This document shows positions 1 to 12,294 of a stretch of 64,000 nucleotides of DNA, piece by piece (the first letter of the stretch is position 1; the number at the start of each line of letters is the position of its first letter). The stretch lies in assembly GCA_037576215.1 (NCBI GenBank), contig JBANDB010000006.1, forward strand, positions 2,976,001 to 3,040,000, given 5' to 3'. A program made the translations under genes and the position numbers. The notes under the pieces are model-generated. The model did no database searches. It had not been told where the DNA came from and saw nothing but the letters and a program-made list of their open reading frames with translations. Source of the stretch: Armillaria gallica. Its lineage: Eukaryota; Basidiomycota; Agaricomycetes; Agaricales; Physalacriaceae.

Positions 1-455
1 CGTTAGGTTATGTTGTCAACCTCTCATGAGCATTGCATAGGACATGTCGCCTACCCGTTACTTTCACCATCAGGAACCACTCCTTGACGCACAGATCAAG
101 TTTTGTGCTGAAACTGCTTCCAGAACAGTCTATAGACGCGCCCACTGCGTAAGTTACTCCTTCATATCTTCGCAACAATTTCTCATCCTATTATAGGAGT
201 GTCATCCGACCATGTTACTCTGGCCGGCTATCCTTCCGGGGAGTACTGAATCCAACTGAGTTGATCACAATACACCCTAAGATGTGGGCATCACGACCCG
301 GTCTGTATGGTCTGCATGCATGGCACATGGAGGTAGAGGTGCATGAGCTTGATCAGATTCCAGATGACAAACCACGGATACGACATCATTATATCCAAGA
401 GTCTGGGCAGGCGCACCATTCTAACATTATTGTACGTGATACTCGGGGAGTGTAA
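1..455 (+). CDS. 3' end of a TRAPP-subunit-like protein (partial, uncertain)
   Basis: Two terminal exons can be read, about 41-148 and 197-455, joined by a 48-nt GTAAGT...TATAG intron. The joined frame reads LPVTFTIRNHSLTHRSSFVL, then RLSFRGVLNPTELITI and MWASRPGLYGLHAW, ending at a TAG/TAA-type stop at 453-455. This is a beta-rich, Ig-like C-terminus with the 'contribution from a tail that ends in an arm of W-x-x-R-P-G-x-Y' look seen in TRAPP tethering-complex subunits (Trs85/TRAPPC8-like). That assignment rests on style, not on a diagnostic motif. The upstream part of the gene lies outside the window. It could instead be another protein with an adaptin-ear-like tail. Confidence 0.4.
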
Positions 456-522
456 TCTTTGTTATATTACAACTACCATATAATCCGCCATTCATCATAT
501 TTGAGATACAGGTAGTCTAGAG

Positions 523-1433
523 CTAATTGGAGTCGTCCTCCGAGGCCTTGGCTTTCTTGCTGGCTGCCAACCGCTGTTTCTTGACCCTCGTATTAAACAC
601 GGTCTGAAAGATAAGGTTAGGGCGTTTGTTGCAGTAGTTGAAACGTGAAGGGCGTACGCCGAGCACAAATTGGATCAAATTGAAAAAGGGCACCCAGAGC
701 TAAAGGGAAGAAGTTAGAGCACGATAGTATTCCTTTTGGATATTCCTTACGTGTTGAGGAACGTATTTTTGAGCCACAAGCATGGACAAGGGCGAGACAA
801 CCCATGTAATCTGAGAAACATTAAGTTACTCAATTGTTAGGAAAGGGAGAGTAGCGTACACGTAAAACAGGCAGGAAACCAGCTTTCACGGTTTTAATTA
901 TGCCATCGAACGTCTTGGTTCCGTTTATAATGGCAATAGACGAGAGGTAGACTCAGGGAACGTTCAGTCTGGAAGGTTCATAAAGGACGACGAACGCACT
1001 TGTTGCTTGAATGGGCGCCACCAGAAGATTGTTGGCGATTATCTGCTGAACCCGTGCAGACGTCCCAGTCTTCCCCGCAAATGCCTTTTGGATAGCGCCG
1101 ACAAGGACGTGGCTCATTGGGGCAGACACCAAGAAGCCATAGAGCGCCATCTTCAGTGCTTTTGCATCAATATGGTATTGGGCAAGAACGCGCAGGAAGA
1201 AGGGCGCATGTCGCGGTACTCTGGGCGGTATTCCAGCAAAGTTGCTGCCGAGAACCTCTTGCAGAAGACAGAGAGTTGCTACACGTGGTAACTGTTACGA
1301 TGAGCCTTGCTGGCTGGAAATACTGCGTACCAGTGGTGATTGCCTTTGTGCGCAAAGGATGGGCCACCAGTTCATTGAGGTACTTGACGAGAAGGGGGTG
1401 AGGCCCTCTGGCGGTGGTGACGGGAGCGCTCAT
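523..1433 (-). CDS. Mpv17/PMP22 family membrane protein
   Basis: The start at 1433 gives MSAPVTTARGPHPLLVKYL, the usual short N-terminus of the family. Splicing then yields HPLRTKAITT, a hydrophobic segment with LLQEVLGSNFAG, and the family core MALYGFLVSAPMSHVLV followed by IQKAFAGKTGTSARVQQ. One intron (GTGCGT...CTGAG, 46 nt) joins APIQAT to IYLSSIAIINGTKTFDGI. The C-terminus contains WVPFFNLIQFVLGVRPSRFN and a Lys/Ala-rich tail ending SEDDSN. Members are about 200-260 aa with four membrane spans and sit in the peroxisomal or inner mitochondrial membrane. A channel or stress role is known for the family. Which organelle applies here cannot be read from the sequence. Confidence 0.85.
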
Positions 1434-1650
1434 CAGTGCTTACTGACGGCCCTCTGACGAGCGCCATCTTGTACATATGTCATTTGCTAGCAAGTGATCT
1501 AATCGGCTCATTGGTAACCGGATCCGGTCGGAGGCAGTTTTATCAAAATGTAAAAAGCAATAAGTACATAGTCTACGTTCGTAGAGTAATCTAAGTGGGT
1601 ATTATAATACGAAAGCTCATTGACCCTTGACCCTAGAAGACTATTAGACT

Positions 1651-3032
1651 CTATAGCATGATGAATGGTATGTCAACGTACCATAACTTGACATAATCGG
1701 CCAAGCTAACCATGCAAATGGTTTGCCATATACCGAGACCTATACGGGGAGTAACACCACGGTAGAGTCCCTTGAGACCATTTTCCTTGTAGATGTAGGA
1801 CAACGTGTTAAGAATCGTAAGCTTCTCGGGCCGGTTAGCATTCGCTGCTCCTTTTGCCATAGATTGCATCTAAATGCCAGTTGATAAGCTCAGTACAACC
1901 ACGATAAGAGAGACATACCTCAACACGAATGACCTCAATCGGCTGATTCCAAGTAGCCAGGGTTCCACCAACAGTCGAGGCCGCAATTTTCTCGAAAGCA
2001 TTCAAAGAATCGTTCTCCCCTTTACCCCGGGCTTTCCGGATGAAAATCTCGGTCAAGCGAGCGAATCCCATGCTGCCGAGTTACAAGATCGATCAGCAAG
2101 TCGTACCTGAGCATTGTAGGAAGGATACGCGTACCGAGAGCCCCAGTTAGTGCACTGACGCACCGCGACAGCGTTGACACCCTTGTTAACACCAGCCAAG
2201 CCTTCCCGTTTGTAAATCTGAGCAAAGAGTGCCCACGTTGAAGGGGCCTTCACGCCGGAAGCAGCCGTTTTTTGACGCGTTATTTCAGCTGTTTTCATAC
2301 ATGTTGTGAAACCTTAACAAACAAACAATAGATTAGCACAATACCCGCAATTAGCCCGTACAAGGTATAGGCTGCGACAACGTACCCATGGTTGCATAAG
2401 CTTGGGCAACACCGCCGGTCATGCCTCCCAAGAGACCAGCAAAGGCAGGGTTAATTCCCGTGGACAATGTTGCCGTCTCGACCTCTGATGCCGTGAATAT
2501 TAACACAGCTCCCTTTGTTGAAGCCTCGATCCACGCCTATTAATCGAAATTAGGTCTCGTTCGATTGGTTGGTTGCCTGCCACGTACCCATGGGATCAAG
2601 CCTTGGTAGAAACCAACAAAGCCTCCTCGACTCCAGACCGTTTTACAGGCTTGCAACATCGTCTGCGACCGGTTAGCAGCCATCTGTGTCTTGAGGACTT
2701 CTAAAGGCTGTCCAAGAGTCGTGACCTGGTATTTTTCGGTGAGTATTCGAGGCGAGAACACGTTATCTCAACGCCATACCTCCTGCAAAAACTGTCAGAA
2801 CGCGTCACAGCTCAAAAAATGGAGACAACGTACGAACTAAACAAGCGGAAATTCAGACAGAAGAAGTCAGTTCCTACGCTCATTGCGCACTGAAGAAGAT
2901 ATGTACCATATTCATGATACCACCTATAATATTTTGTCGGTTAGTCTTCACGTGTCAGTCCTTCTGGCACTTACCAACAGCAATATTGGACCAGTTGACG
3001 CCCTTTTGACCGGGTTCTTTCTGTATGGCCAT
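1651..3032 (-). CDS. YHM2: Mitochondrial citrate/oxoglutarate carrier Yhm2-like
   Basis: This is a mitochondrial carrier (SLC25) family protein. The start at 3032 gives [20 protein letters not shown]. Exons then encode [19 protein letters not shown] with [17 protein letters not shown], a middle repeat [20 protein letters not shown] and [11 protein letters not shown], and the C-terminus [20 protein letters not shown] followed by [18 protein letters not shown]. The carrier signature P-x-[DE]-x-x-[RK] appears as QPLEVLK and QPIEVIR. These strings match the Yhm2 subfamily, which exchanges citrate for 2-oxoglutarate across the inner membrane and was first found bound to mtDNA. At least six introns are present. 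A pyrimidine tract on the coding strand lies just upstream of the start. Confidence 0.9.
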
Positions 3033-3539
3033 CGTGAATACGCCGAAAAAGGGTAAGGAAAAAGGAAAAAGAGATGACAAGAGGGAGAAAGGGAAGGGGG
3101 AACGGTTAAGTGGCCCTATAAGTAAATTCTTTGGGGTGATCGGAGGTAGCCGAGTTTCTGTACCTCCGTCCGACGAGGCGCTGCCATAATAAGCACCTCG
3201 GTCGGAGCGTCAGTCCGGTCTATTCAACATCTTACGCGGAGTGACCCATCCGCATTTGTTGTCTTATCACACCAACAATCCGAGAATGCCAAAGTGGATA
3301 GACCTCCACGATTTGGTCCGAGATGTAAAGGCCAAAATGGCAACAGTTGTGATAGGCAGGGGTATGCATGAAGCTAAAACACAGTAAAGGATATCCGAGA
3401 TAGAAGTAACAAGGCATACATATGTAGTAGGCGAAGATGTAAAATACGTCGGAGTATGGAAACTGAATGTTAAAGTCATCGTTAAGCGTGAGATATGCAG
3501 AATACGGAGGCAAATAGCCTGCGCATGTGTTAAAAGTTA
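3033..3539. promoter_or_regulatory. YHM2 upstream region with polypyrimidine tract and inverted repeat
   Basis: The gap separates the YHM2 start from the 3' end of the coiled-coil gene. From about 3043 to 3111 the + strand is almost pure purine (G/A), so the YHM2 coding strand carries a long CT tract, a common fungal core-promoter element. At 3141-3148 and 3161-3168 there is a perfect 8-bp inverted repeat (CGGAGGTA/TACCTCCG). An imperfect second one follows between about 3164 and 3216. Open frames near 3232-3513 look non-coding. Confidence 0.5.
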
Positions 3540-6500
3540 TCAGTCAGAGCCGGTATCGATTTTCTTGACTTTCAGCTGCTCAACCAACGTCTCAAGGTCT
3601 TCCTTCAATCTTGGAACAAACACGGAGTTAGCAAACGCGTCAATCAGGGCGGCGTCACGGAGCGCGAATGTGGCACCGGCAGAACAGCATTAAACAAAAT
3701 CAGACATACCGAGTGATCTGCTCCAAATTGTCATCTTGATCTGACTCGAGATACTGATCTCCATCTCCTTCCGTTCATTTCGAGTTTCGATTCCTTGCTT
3801 GAGTCTCCGCTGCTTCAAGTTTGGCAGCTAGGTCCTTCAAAGCCTTCTTGTGTTCAGCTTCCAGGTCGTGCACCTTCAGGTTATGCGCCTCATGCAAGCG
3901 TTGCAGCTCCTCCTTTGTTACACCGGGCGACTGAGGGGCGACTGTACCGTTGCTCTTGGGAACAACAGGCTCCACCGCAAGAGCTGCCTTTGCAGTAGCC
4001 AGTTCACCTTCTAAATCAGAAAGCTTCACCGACAACTCCAATTTCTGCGTCGCAATTACCGCAAGTTCTTCTTCATGAGCAGTGTGCAATTTGGCAACCT
4101 CTTGGATCCGTGCCTCGACCGCCTCTTCTAGCTCCTTTGTATGATTATTCGACATCTCAGTCAAGGAGTCCTTGGTGAGATTAAGCATGTCAGTAATCGC
4201 AGAGAGGTCGTCCTTGGTTTCGGACAATTGAGTTGTAAGCCGTGCGATTTCTTCGGCCTGTTCGGGCGATACCTCGGGAGCGGCCGCTGCAGCTGCTCGG
4301 GCTTCGTCGCGCTGTGTAGTGAGGATATTGACCTCCGCATGAGCTGACTCCAAAGATGCCTTAGCCTTCGCTAGATCGTCTTGCGTGGCTTTGAGTTCCA
4401 GATTGAGGCTGCTGATCTGCTTCTCAAGCGTCTTAGCTTGGGCTTCGAGAGTAGAGGCGTGCTCCGCTTCCAAATCTTCCATAGCAGACTGGTGGGTAGC
4501 AGCCATCTGAGCTATCGTGGCGTCGAAGGTTGTCCGAACAGAATTTAGATCTTTCTTGTGTTCGTCCCCAGCTTCTGTCTATACCTTGATGTGAGTTGGA
4601 TCCACACGTCCGGAGAATTCAACGGACCTTGGCACGCTCAAAAGCTTCTTGGAGTAATTTGCTGTGCTCCTCCTTGACAGTATCAACTTTAGCATTGTAT
4701 TGCGCTTCTTGCCCCTGAAAAACAATAGTGAGGAATTTGGCGGCGATTGCGCAGTCCCACGCACCTCCAGCTCTGCGGTGATCTTATTGATCTCTTCCGA
4801 AAGCTCGCTCTCCCTAGCAAGGTATCGTTGTTCAGCTTCGTCGAGAGCACGAGAATGTACCTCGGCAGCCTTTAGTGCCTCGTAATTGAGTGTTTCGTGA
4901 GTAGAAAGCGCAGCGTCCAATTCGCTCTTCAAAGAATCAAGTTGGGCAAGAACTTTGGACTGTTCTTCGGCAGCAGCTTTGAGAGCGTTTTCATGCTCTT
5001 CCTTGACTGTTTTCGCGCTGGAGGTGTATTCTGCTTCCTTTGCTTGAACATAGCTATTAGCTTTCTCGGCGGCGGCGGTGGCTGCAGCGAGATCGTCTCG
5101 CAGCGCTTCCAGCTTGGTTAGTGAAAGCTCCCGCTCTTCATCAAACGACTCTTGGCTCTCCCTCAATTCCAAAATCTCTATTTCCAGTTCCGACACCTTG
5201 TGCGCGCTCTCTTCTTTCTCCTCCTGGAGAGAAGCAGACAGCGCCTCCAATGCGGCCACCTTCGCCGCCTGAACTTCCAGTTCAGCAATCTTGTCCTGAA
5301 CTTCGGCCAAAGCAAGAGCGTGGATTTCCTCAACTCTTCCAATTCTAATTGGATTTCTGCGGAAGCCGCCTGAGCTTTGAGAAAAGCCTCATGTTCTATG
5401 GAAGTTGCTAAAGCCGCGTCCGACGTCGCGGCAGTTGTGACATCTTTAAGAGCCTTAATGTTGTCCTGGGTCTTGGCAACTTCGGCTTCCAGTTCCTCGA
5501 CCTGATCCTGAAGACTGGCAACAAGCTCGGTCTGGGACAACGTTGCAGCTCTTGCGTCCTCGAGCTGTGCCAAATGAACTTCGTGAAGACGGAGATGAGG
5601 TTGTGCTTACCTCTTTCCGCACGGCTTCTAGAGCAATATCACCTTCGGCGTGCAAACTCTTCAACTCGTTGTACGCTGCCTGGGCACTCTCCAGCTCAGC
5701 CCTACTTTCCTCTGATTGTACAACTGCAGAAGCCTTCGATTCCAGCTCGACTTTGACGGCTTCTAGAGAGGCATTGGCTTGCAATAATTGTGCTTTGAGC
5801 TCTGTAGCTTCCTCCGTCTTGGACGTAAGGGCATCCGTGGCATCCTTGACCTATGAAGGTGATCAGAGAAGGCCTAAGCTGCAGAGGAGAGTACACACCT
5901 TTGTTTGTAATTCCTCCAATAGCTTGCTGTCGTCCCGAACTTCGCGAATCGAAGAATAGAGGATGCCGTACGGGTTTTGGGGGCGGTGGAAGCTGCTTTT
6001 GCGGGAGGCGCCTTTGCCGAAGCCAGATGAGAGAGCTTGGCTGTGCTACTGGGCAAACTTTGCCGCGACGCTAGGGGTGCCCTCTTCACGGCATCAGAAA
6101 CAGATGCGCGCGGACGAGCTGGTGATGTCGCTTTGGGGGCGTTTGGAGAGGCAGACGTGTGGCTCGCGGAAGCAGAGGCCGCGGTTACGCCAGTGGTGGG
6201 TTTCGAGTGATGTGATAACGGGGTCCTGGTGGGTGCTACTGACGACCTTCGAGCTGCGGTAGCAGAGGATGACGAGGCTGCAGTAGGTCGTGAGGCCATT
6301 GGTGGTTTCGTCGAGGCAGAGTTGATGGATCTTCTCGGTGGCGGCACAGGGTGCTTTGCAGCAGAATCGGCAGCGTGCGGTGCTGGCTTGGTAGTTGGTG
6401 GTTTAACAGAGCCTGACCCAAACGTTCCGGAATTTAACACCTGATTGCGAGGATGATGTAGAGACAATAAGTGACGAACACCGTGAGACGTACCTTCTTA

Positions 6501-6883
6501 ACAATGGGACTCGTTGTAGGACCGCGAGGCTTCGTCGTGGCAGGACCAGCTTTGACCGACATGGATGGCTTAGCAGTGGTGGATTTGGTCTTCTCGGACG
6601 CTTTGCCTTCCTCCGTCTTCGTCGAATTCTGGACTGACCCTTCTGGGATTTCGTCTGCTGGCCGCGTGTTGCCATTGGCCGAATGACCGTCAACGGGGGT
6701 ACTCTCCTGGGACGTTATGTCCGAGGGCCGTTCCACGTCTACATTATGATATTAGATGGGCCTCGTGTCGAGCATGAGGAGACTCGAGAAGAAAATCACA
6801 CCCTCTGTAGATTCTACGATAGCATCAAGATCAGATTCCCTGGACGACGTGGACGGTATATCGTGGATGTCGGTCTCCGCCAT
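3540..6883 (-). CDS. Long coiled-coil protein with basic Ser/Ala/Pro-rich N-terminus
   Basis: The start at 6883 gives MAETDIHDIPSTSSRESDLD. After short introns comes a low-complexity, basic region (about residues 60-250) rich in Ser, Ala, Pro, Thr and Lys, for example KPPTTKPAPHAADSAAKHP and RRSINSASTKPPMASRP. The remaining roughly 700 residues are heptad-like Glu/Ala/Leu/Lys sequence, for example MAEVQDKIAELEVQAAKVAA and EHASTLEAQAKTLEKQISSL, ending LKVKKIDTGSD. Such a basic disordered head plus long coiled coil is typical of microtubule-, spindle-pole- or nuclear-pore-associated scaffolds. I see no catalytic domain and cannot name a family. Similarity to myosin or nucleoporin tails would be compositional only. 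Confidence 0.8.
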
Positions 6884-7166
6884 AGTGGAGAGCGTCTTAA
6901 ATAATGAACAAGAGGAGGAATGAAATGAAGGGGACGTGAAAGTGGGCTGAGCTGAGCTCGGAGCCTATGGAAGGAAATTTTGGCGCAATGCCTTTGCCAA
7001 ATAAAGGAATTTGCCGGCTATTACTCGGCGTTAGCATTTTAAATTAGAGGGACGCGTCGTTGTGGCGTTCAGCTCGACGTAGGCAGGTGTGTGGCTCTGG
7101 TGTTTATTCCATACGCGTGTCATGGAAATTTACTATCAATGTACAACACCTATTGCTACAATCATG

Positions 7167-8288
7167 CTATTTGAGATCTGCATACAGATTCAAGGCGTTC
7201 ATCGCAGGCTCCTCCAAGTTATTATGGTTGTATCCAAGCACGGCGACCTGGAGAAGTACAATAAGCAGCAGAACAAACCTGCAAGTACGTAAGACGTACC
7301 CCTCCAGGCTCTACATTAAAATTTGTACCTACGTGACGACATGAGTTTCCCTTGCGATTAATTAGTACTAATACATTTCACGTACCGAGATGGAGGGGAA
7401 AGCGAATCCACCGAGCCAAAAGAACGCGACTGAAGTGGCCGTGCGCCACGATGACCACATCGCGAGTATTGAGACCCTCTTCTTTGTATTGACGGTGGTA
7501 TTCACGGACCTACAAGTGGATGGTAAATGGTGGCAACAGGAGACAATAACGCACTCACATTTTTGATGACAATGTCGACGCGATTCTGCATCTCTTCTAC
7601 ACTCTCACCGTCGGGGCAACTGCAACGGCCAGTCAAATATGGTTTTATCAGATACGTTATCAGGCCCACCCATCTTTCCAGATCTTCCAGCCGGGATTGC
7701 GGGCCTGAATTTCAGACGGCAGAAGCCCTTCGTATTGACCTGAAGATGGGTGTTGGAATGGATCCATTTCCGTCATAGAGAGCCTGACCGTAATCCCATT
7801 CTCGTACTTTTCGGTGATGATGTGGTGTGGCATCTCGACATGGCCGAAGAGCAGATGGAATGTTTTGTGGGCCCGCTGGCGAGGAGAAACGAAAACAGTG
7901 CAAAGATTCTTAGGATCAATAATCTCTGAGCGACATCAGCGCCGCAAGAAGATTGTTTGAATAGATACGTACTCCCGTCGCCGACTAGTATCTGAGCCTT
8001 GCTTTTGATTTGCTCTTCGCCCCGTGCCGTAAGAGGAATATCGCTGCGACCAGTCTGATATATGCGTGCTCAATGCACGAATACAGGATAGTTATTAATG
8101 AGGAATACTTACGTGCCTCCTGAAGATAGCTGATAATGAATTGATTGTATATCGTTGCAGCTGGACTTACCCGTTCATGGACCATTCAGTCTCTCCTACA
8201 CGGATTGTAATCGGTTACAGAAATTCTTACTAAAGCACAGACACACACCATGACGAATGAGAAAAAGATGCGGCATTGGACGTGCCAT
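7167..8288 (-). CDS. SHB17-like histidine phosphatase (phosphoglycerate-mutase fold)
   Basis: The start at 8288 gives MARPMPHLFLIRHGETEWSM, containing the RHGE phospho-histidine motif. Splicing gives NGRHTGRSDIPLT, which needs a 7-nt microexon at 8113-8119. Downstream are VFVSPRQRAHKTFHLLFGH, VREWDYGQYEGLLPSEIQ, WKIWKDGCPDGESVEE and the second catalytic histidine in VVIVAHGHFSRVLLARW. It ends NLEEPAMNALNLYADLK. The family includes yeast Shb17, a sedoheptulose-1,7-bisphosphatase feeding riboneogenesis, and other sugar-phosphate phosphatases, so the substrate is an inference. The frame slips by one base between the FHLLFGH and VREWDYG segments, at the TTTT run 7808-7811, and no intron fits there. 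A TATAAAGG lies upstream on the same strand (8337-8344). Confidence 0.85.
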
Positions 8289-8336
8289 TGTTTCGAACAA
8301 GCACAGAGACGGTCAAGACAAGCTGAGATATTAGCC

Positions 8337-8344
8337 CCTTTATA
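8337..8344 (-). promoter_or_regulatory. TATA-like element of the histidine phosphatase gene
   Basis: On the minus strand the bases read TATAAAGG, about 50 bp before the ATG at 8288. The position and sequence fit a TATA box; no transcription start data are available. Confidence 0.4.
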
Positions 8345-8423
8345 CTTTCGGACTGTGGGAATATTGGTAATGCGTCCGGCTGATGACGGTGACTGCCCCT
8401 TTAGGACTCACTAGTCTCTACTC

Positions 8424-11400
8424 ATGTTTGACGACTGTACGTATATCCTCTCCTATAATCCCAGAATCCTTCGACTAATCTGCCAAAAGATGTAGAACAC
8501 GCGACCGTGGCCTCTTCGGTGCCATTTGCTTTGCCACCTATCCAATATGAAGGCTTCGAACCGGCACCACATGAGCAGGAGGATCTCAGAGAAACTGGAG
8601 AGTCAGACTTGCCCGTGCGTCGCAATCACTGTTAAAGTTGAATCAATATGCATATTTTATTTCCACAGGTCGACGTCAACTACGATGGTATTGCCGCACC
8701 AGTGTTCAGCATCGGCCAAGTGCAATGTGCAATCAATGCGGCGCTTGTCTCTCTTGTTGTCTGCTCGGATACCCTCGTCATGGCTCTCAAATCCAACGTT
8801 CTCATCATAATCGAACTTGCTCATCCGGGTCTGCCAACGCGAATCCAAATTCCACGGAAGGCGACGGATATGACGATCTACAAAATATTCATGGATCCTT
8901 CCGGCAGGCATATCATCGTCACTTCGCTGCAGGGAGAAAACTGGTATTTTTATAAAACCTGGGCGAAACCAAAACAGCTGAAGACGTACAAAATGGTCAT
9001 CGAGAGCATCGCTTGGAATAAGACTGCTCTTCTTTCTAACTCTCTACCGACATCGACCCGTGAAATGCTCATTGGTACGCGTAATGGTACAATTATGGAG
9101 GCCATGTTGGTCGCGGAAGAAGACTTTTTCAAGTCCCACGAAAGATATCTGCAGTCCATGTTCTCCCTTCCGAGAGACAGCCAATTACAGGCATCAAGTT
9201 CGACTTTTTTCCACCGTCTGACCCGAAGAAGGTTCTAGTTGTGGCAACCACTCCGTCGAGGATATACCAATTTATTGGTGTACCTGACAGCAGGTCAGTC
9301 GATGGTGGTCGCGTCTTCTCCAGTTTCTTTTCCAGCTACCGGGATAGTGCTCCAAGTTCGTGGTTACAGCTTTTCTTTGGATTTTGCATTGAATGAAGAC
9401 GGGACAGGGATTCTTGAGCTACCTGGAGATCTGACTTATTCAGAATTGCATTACTATACGCCTAACGCAGAGCAAGCACTCTCACTTCCTCGATCAATGG
9501 CATGGTTGACAGGTATGTCTTTAACCGGTTCTCGGAGACCTAGTCTAAGACCCGCTTAGCCCCAGGAATATATCACGGGAACCTGAATTTCGATTCGACT
9601 TCAGACGACTTCATTGACGCTGCTGATGTTCTCCCTTATCCCGCACTATCATCCCTTTCTACCAACGCGCCTCTGTCAATATCGCTTAGCGAGTTTCATT
9701 TCATCATGTTATATCAAGATCGCGTTGTGGCTATATGCCATCTTGATGACAAGCTCGCTTTTGAGGAACCATTGCCTCTTGTAAGTCTTCCAGGTTATCA
9801 AAGGATATGAATCTGATTAACGTCGAGCAGAAACCAGAGGAGGAAGTTGTTGGGCTAACCGCGGATCCTGTTCGAAAGACTTACTGGATTTATACCAATC
9901 AGTCAATATACGAAATACTGGTAGGAAACGAGGATCGTGATGTGTGGAAAATATATCTGGAGAAAACGCACTTTGACATGGCGCTGAAATATTCCAAGGT
10001 GAGTATCTGTGTGTGGTTTGGCATGCATATTAATTGTCGTCTAGACTGCTACGCAACGCAACCACATACTTTCGGCACAAGCAAATGCTTTCTTTGAAGA
10101 GACTCGCTACTTCCAAGCAGCTCAATGCTATGCTCAGTGCTCAATACCGTTCGAAGAAGTGACGTTGAAGTTTTTGGATGTCGGTGAACGTGACGCTTTG
10201 CGGTCTTATCTCATCTCTCGACTGGAGAGAACAAGAAGAAAGGCAAGCATTCATTATTCATGCGGGGGATAGTCACTAATGGATTGTCTAGGACCTAACC
10301 CAACGTCTTATGCTGGCTACTTGGCTCGTCGAGTTTTACCTCAGCAAATGTAACGAACTGGATGACGTTGTAGCGTCTGAATCCGTTTCTCACGATGTCG
10401 AGAACCTACAGACGGAGAAGACGATTCTAGAAGACGATCTACGACAGTTCTTTGAAACTTACAAGGTCTGTCTCACAGGCTTTTGGATATGAAATTTTCA
10501 TTACGAAATCAAAATATAGCAAAATCTCGATCCTCAAACGACCTACGAACTCATTCAAGGCCACGGTCGGACTGATATGTATTTGCACTATGCAACAGTG
10601 ATCGGTGACTTTGACAGAGTAATTGAGCATTGGGTTTTGGAGGAAGAATGGGCCAAAGCACTGGATATCATCAACCGGCAGGTACATTGGACAGCGTGTG
10701 TCCTATGCAGCGTACTGACATTTCACAGACAGATCTTAGCCTCTATTATCGGTTCGGACCTGTGCTCATGCGCAATGCCCCACGAGAAACTGTGGATTCC
10801 TGGTTAAAGCAAACATCCCTTGATCCACTGAAGCTAATACCTTCCCTTCTACAAGTTCAACACGCGCTTCGTGATCCATTATCCCCGAATCACGCCATCC
10901 GATACCTCAATCATGTCGTGTTCGAACAGCATAACACATCCCCTACTTTGCATAATCTTCTGATCACTTTTTACGTGTCGCCTACCTCACCATCATCTTC
11001 CCCTGTGGACGATGGACCTCTACTTCGATTCCTGACTAACGCCCCGTGCGACCCACTGACTGATAAACCTTATTATGATCTGGACTATGCTCTGCGACTG
11101 TGCAAGCAGACCGGACGCACACAGCCATGTGTTCACATCTATTCGAAGATGGGTCTGTGGGAGAACAGCGTTGATCTAGCCCTGGAAAAGGGCGATTTGG
11201 AACTGGCCCAAATCAATGCTGATATGCCTGAACAGGACATACCTCTGCGCAAGAAGTTGTGGCTTAAAATTGCCCGATACGTTGTTCAAGACAAAAAGGA
11301 TATCAAAACGTGCTCCTAATATTCTATTAACCGCACTTCTGCTGATTTTTGTGCCAGGGCGATGCGGTTTTTGGAGAACACTGATCTCCTCAAAATTGAA

Positions 11401-12215
11401 GATATACTTCCCTTCTTCCCCGACTTTGTCGTCATCGACGACTTCAAAGAAGAAATAGCACACGCCCTCGAAGGATATTCATCGCATATCGATACCCTCA
11501 AGAGTGATATGGACGAAGCACACGGACGGCAGAAGAGATTAAAGAGGATATCGCGGCGCTGAAAAATCGCTTTGTGACCATTGATGCTGGAGAATCCTGT
11601 TCGTCGTGTTCGCATCTCTTGCTTACTCGGCAATTCTACGTCTTCCCTTGTCGTCATGCTTTCCATGCAGACTGTCTGATCGGACTCGTAAGTGCTCTTT
11701 CCATTTTATCAACATCCGTTGGGCCAATGTTATTTTAGGCAAAAGAATACCTTCCGCCCCATTCACTGCGACGAATGATTGCTCTGCAGAACGAACTGGT
11801 GAAGGGAGCGGCTAGCAACCCTGCAAATGTGTCCAGTGCACCCAATCCCAGTCAGAATAACCCTCGGAATCCCCAGTCGCGTACTCTACTGTCTTCAAAC
11901 TTCCCCAATCCTCTTCAGAACGGCACTCGGGCTGCAAACTTGTTGGGGCGTAGTGTACTATCAGCCGGCGACAAACTTAGGGATCTCATCGTTCCAGATG
12001 CACTTGCTGCTGCTGTCTCGCCGTCCGCATGGATTCCTGGTATGGGTGGCCGAAAGAACGAGATCGATACTGACGGAGGAAAGAAGGTTGAGAGACTGAG
12101 AGCAGAGTTGGACAACATGTTGGCATGTAATTGTCCACTATGCGAAGGCGTCATTGTCGGGTTAGATAGGCCGTTTGTCAAGGAGGGTGAGGTGGATACG
12201 ACATGGACGTTGTGA
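8424..12215 (+). CDS. VPS18: Vacuolar sorting protein Vps18 (Pep3/deep orange family)
   Basis: This is a subunit of the CORVET/HOPS tethering complexes that drive fusion at endosomes and the vacuole. The first exon is only MFDD plus one base. The N-terminal beta-propeller part includes VDVNYDGIAAPVFSIGQVQC and IPRKATDMTIYKIFMDPSGR. SDPKKVLVVATTPSRIYQFI and LELPGDLTYSELHYYTP follow. The central alpha-solenoid (clathrin-repeat-like) region includes HYATVIGDFDRVIEHWVLEE. The C-terminus has a RING-type zinc site, CSSCSHLLLTRQFYVFPCRH with AFHADCLIGL, and a distal CNCPLCEG. The full product is about 1,050-1,100 aa, usual for the family. At 9170-9171 the frame slips by one base inside the conserved stretch LPERQPITG, with no intron possible. 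Confidence 0.92.
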
Positions 12216-12294
12216 TTGTATTTAGGCACTGTCGTTTAGCATCACGGACATTATATTACTACACACAGAGAAGATCTGGAAGCTCAGTCAACGG

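Noticed and set aside
3232..3513. Open frame of about 90 codons on the minus strand in the YHM2 upstream gap
   Set aside because: Composition is random, with no family resemblance, and two overlapping frames are equally open.
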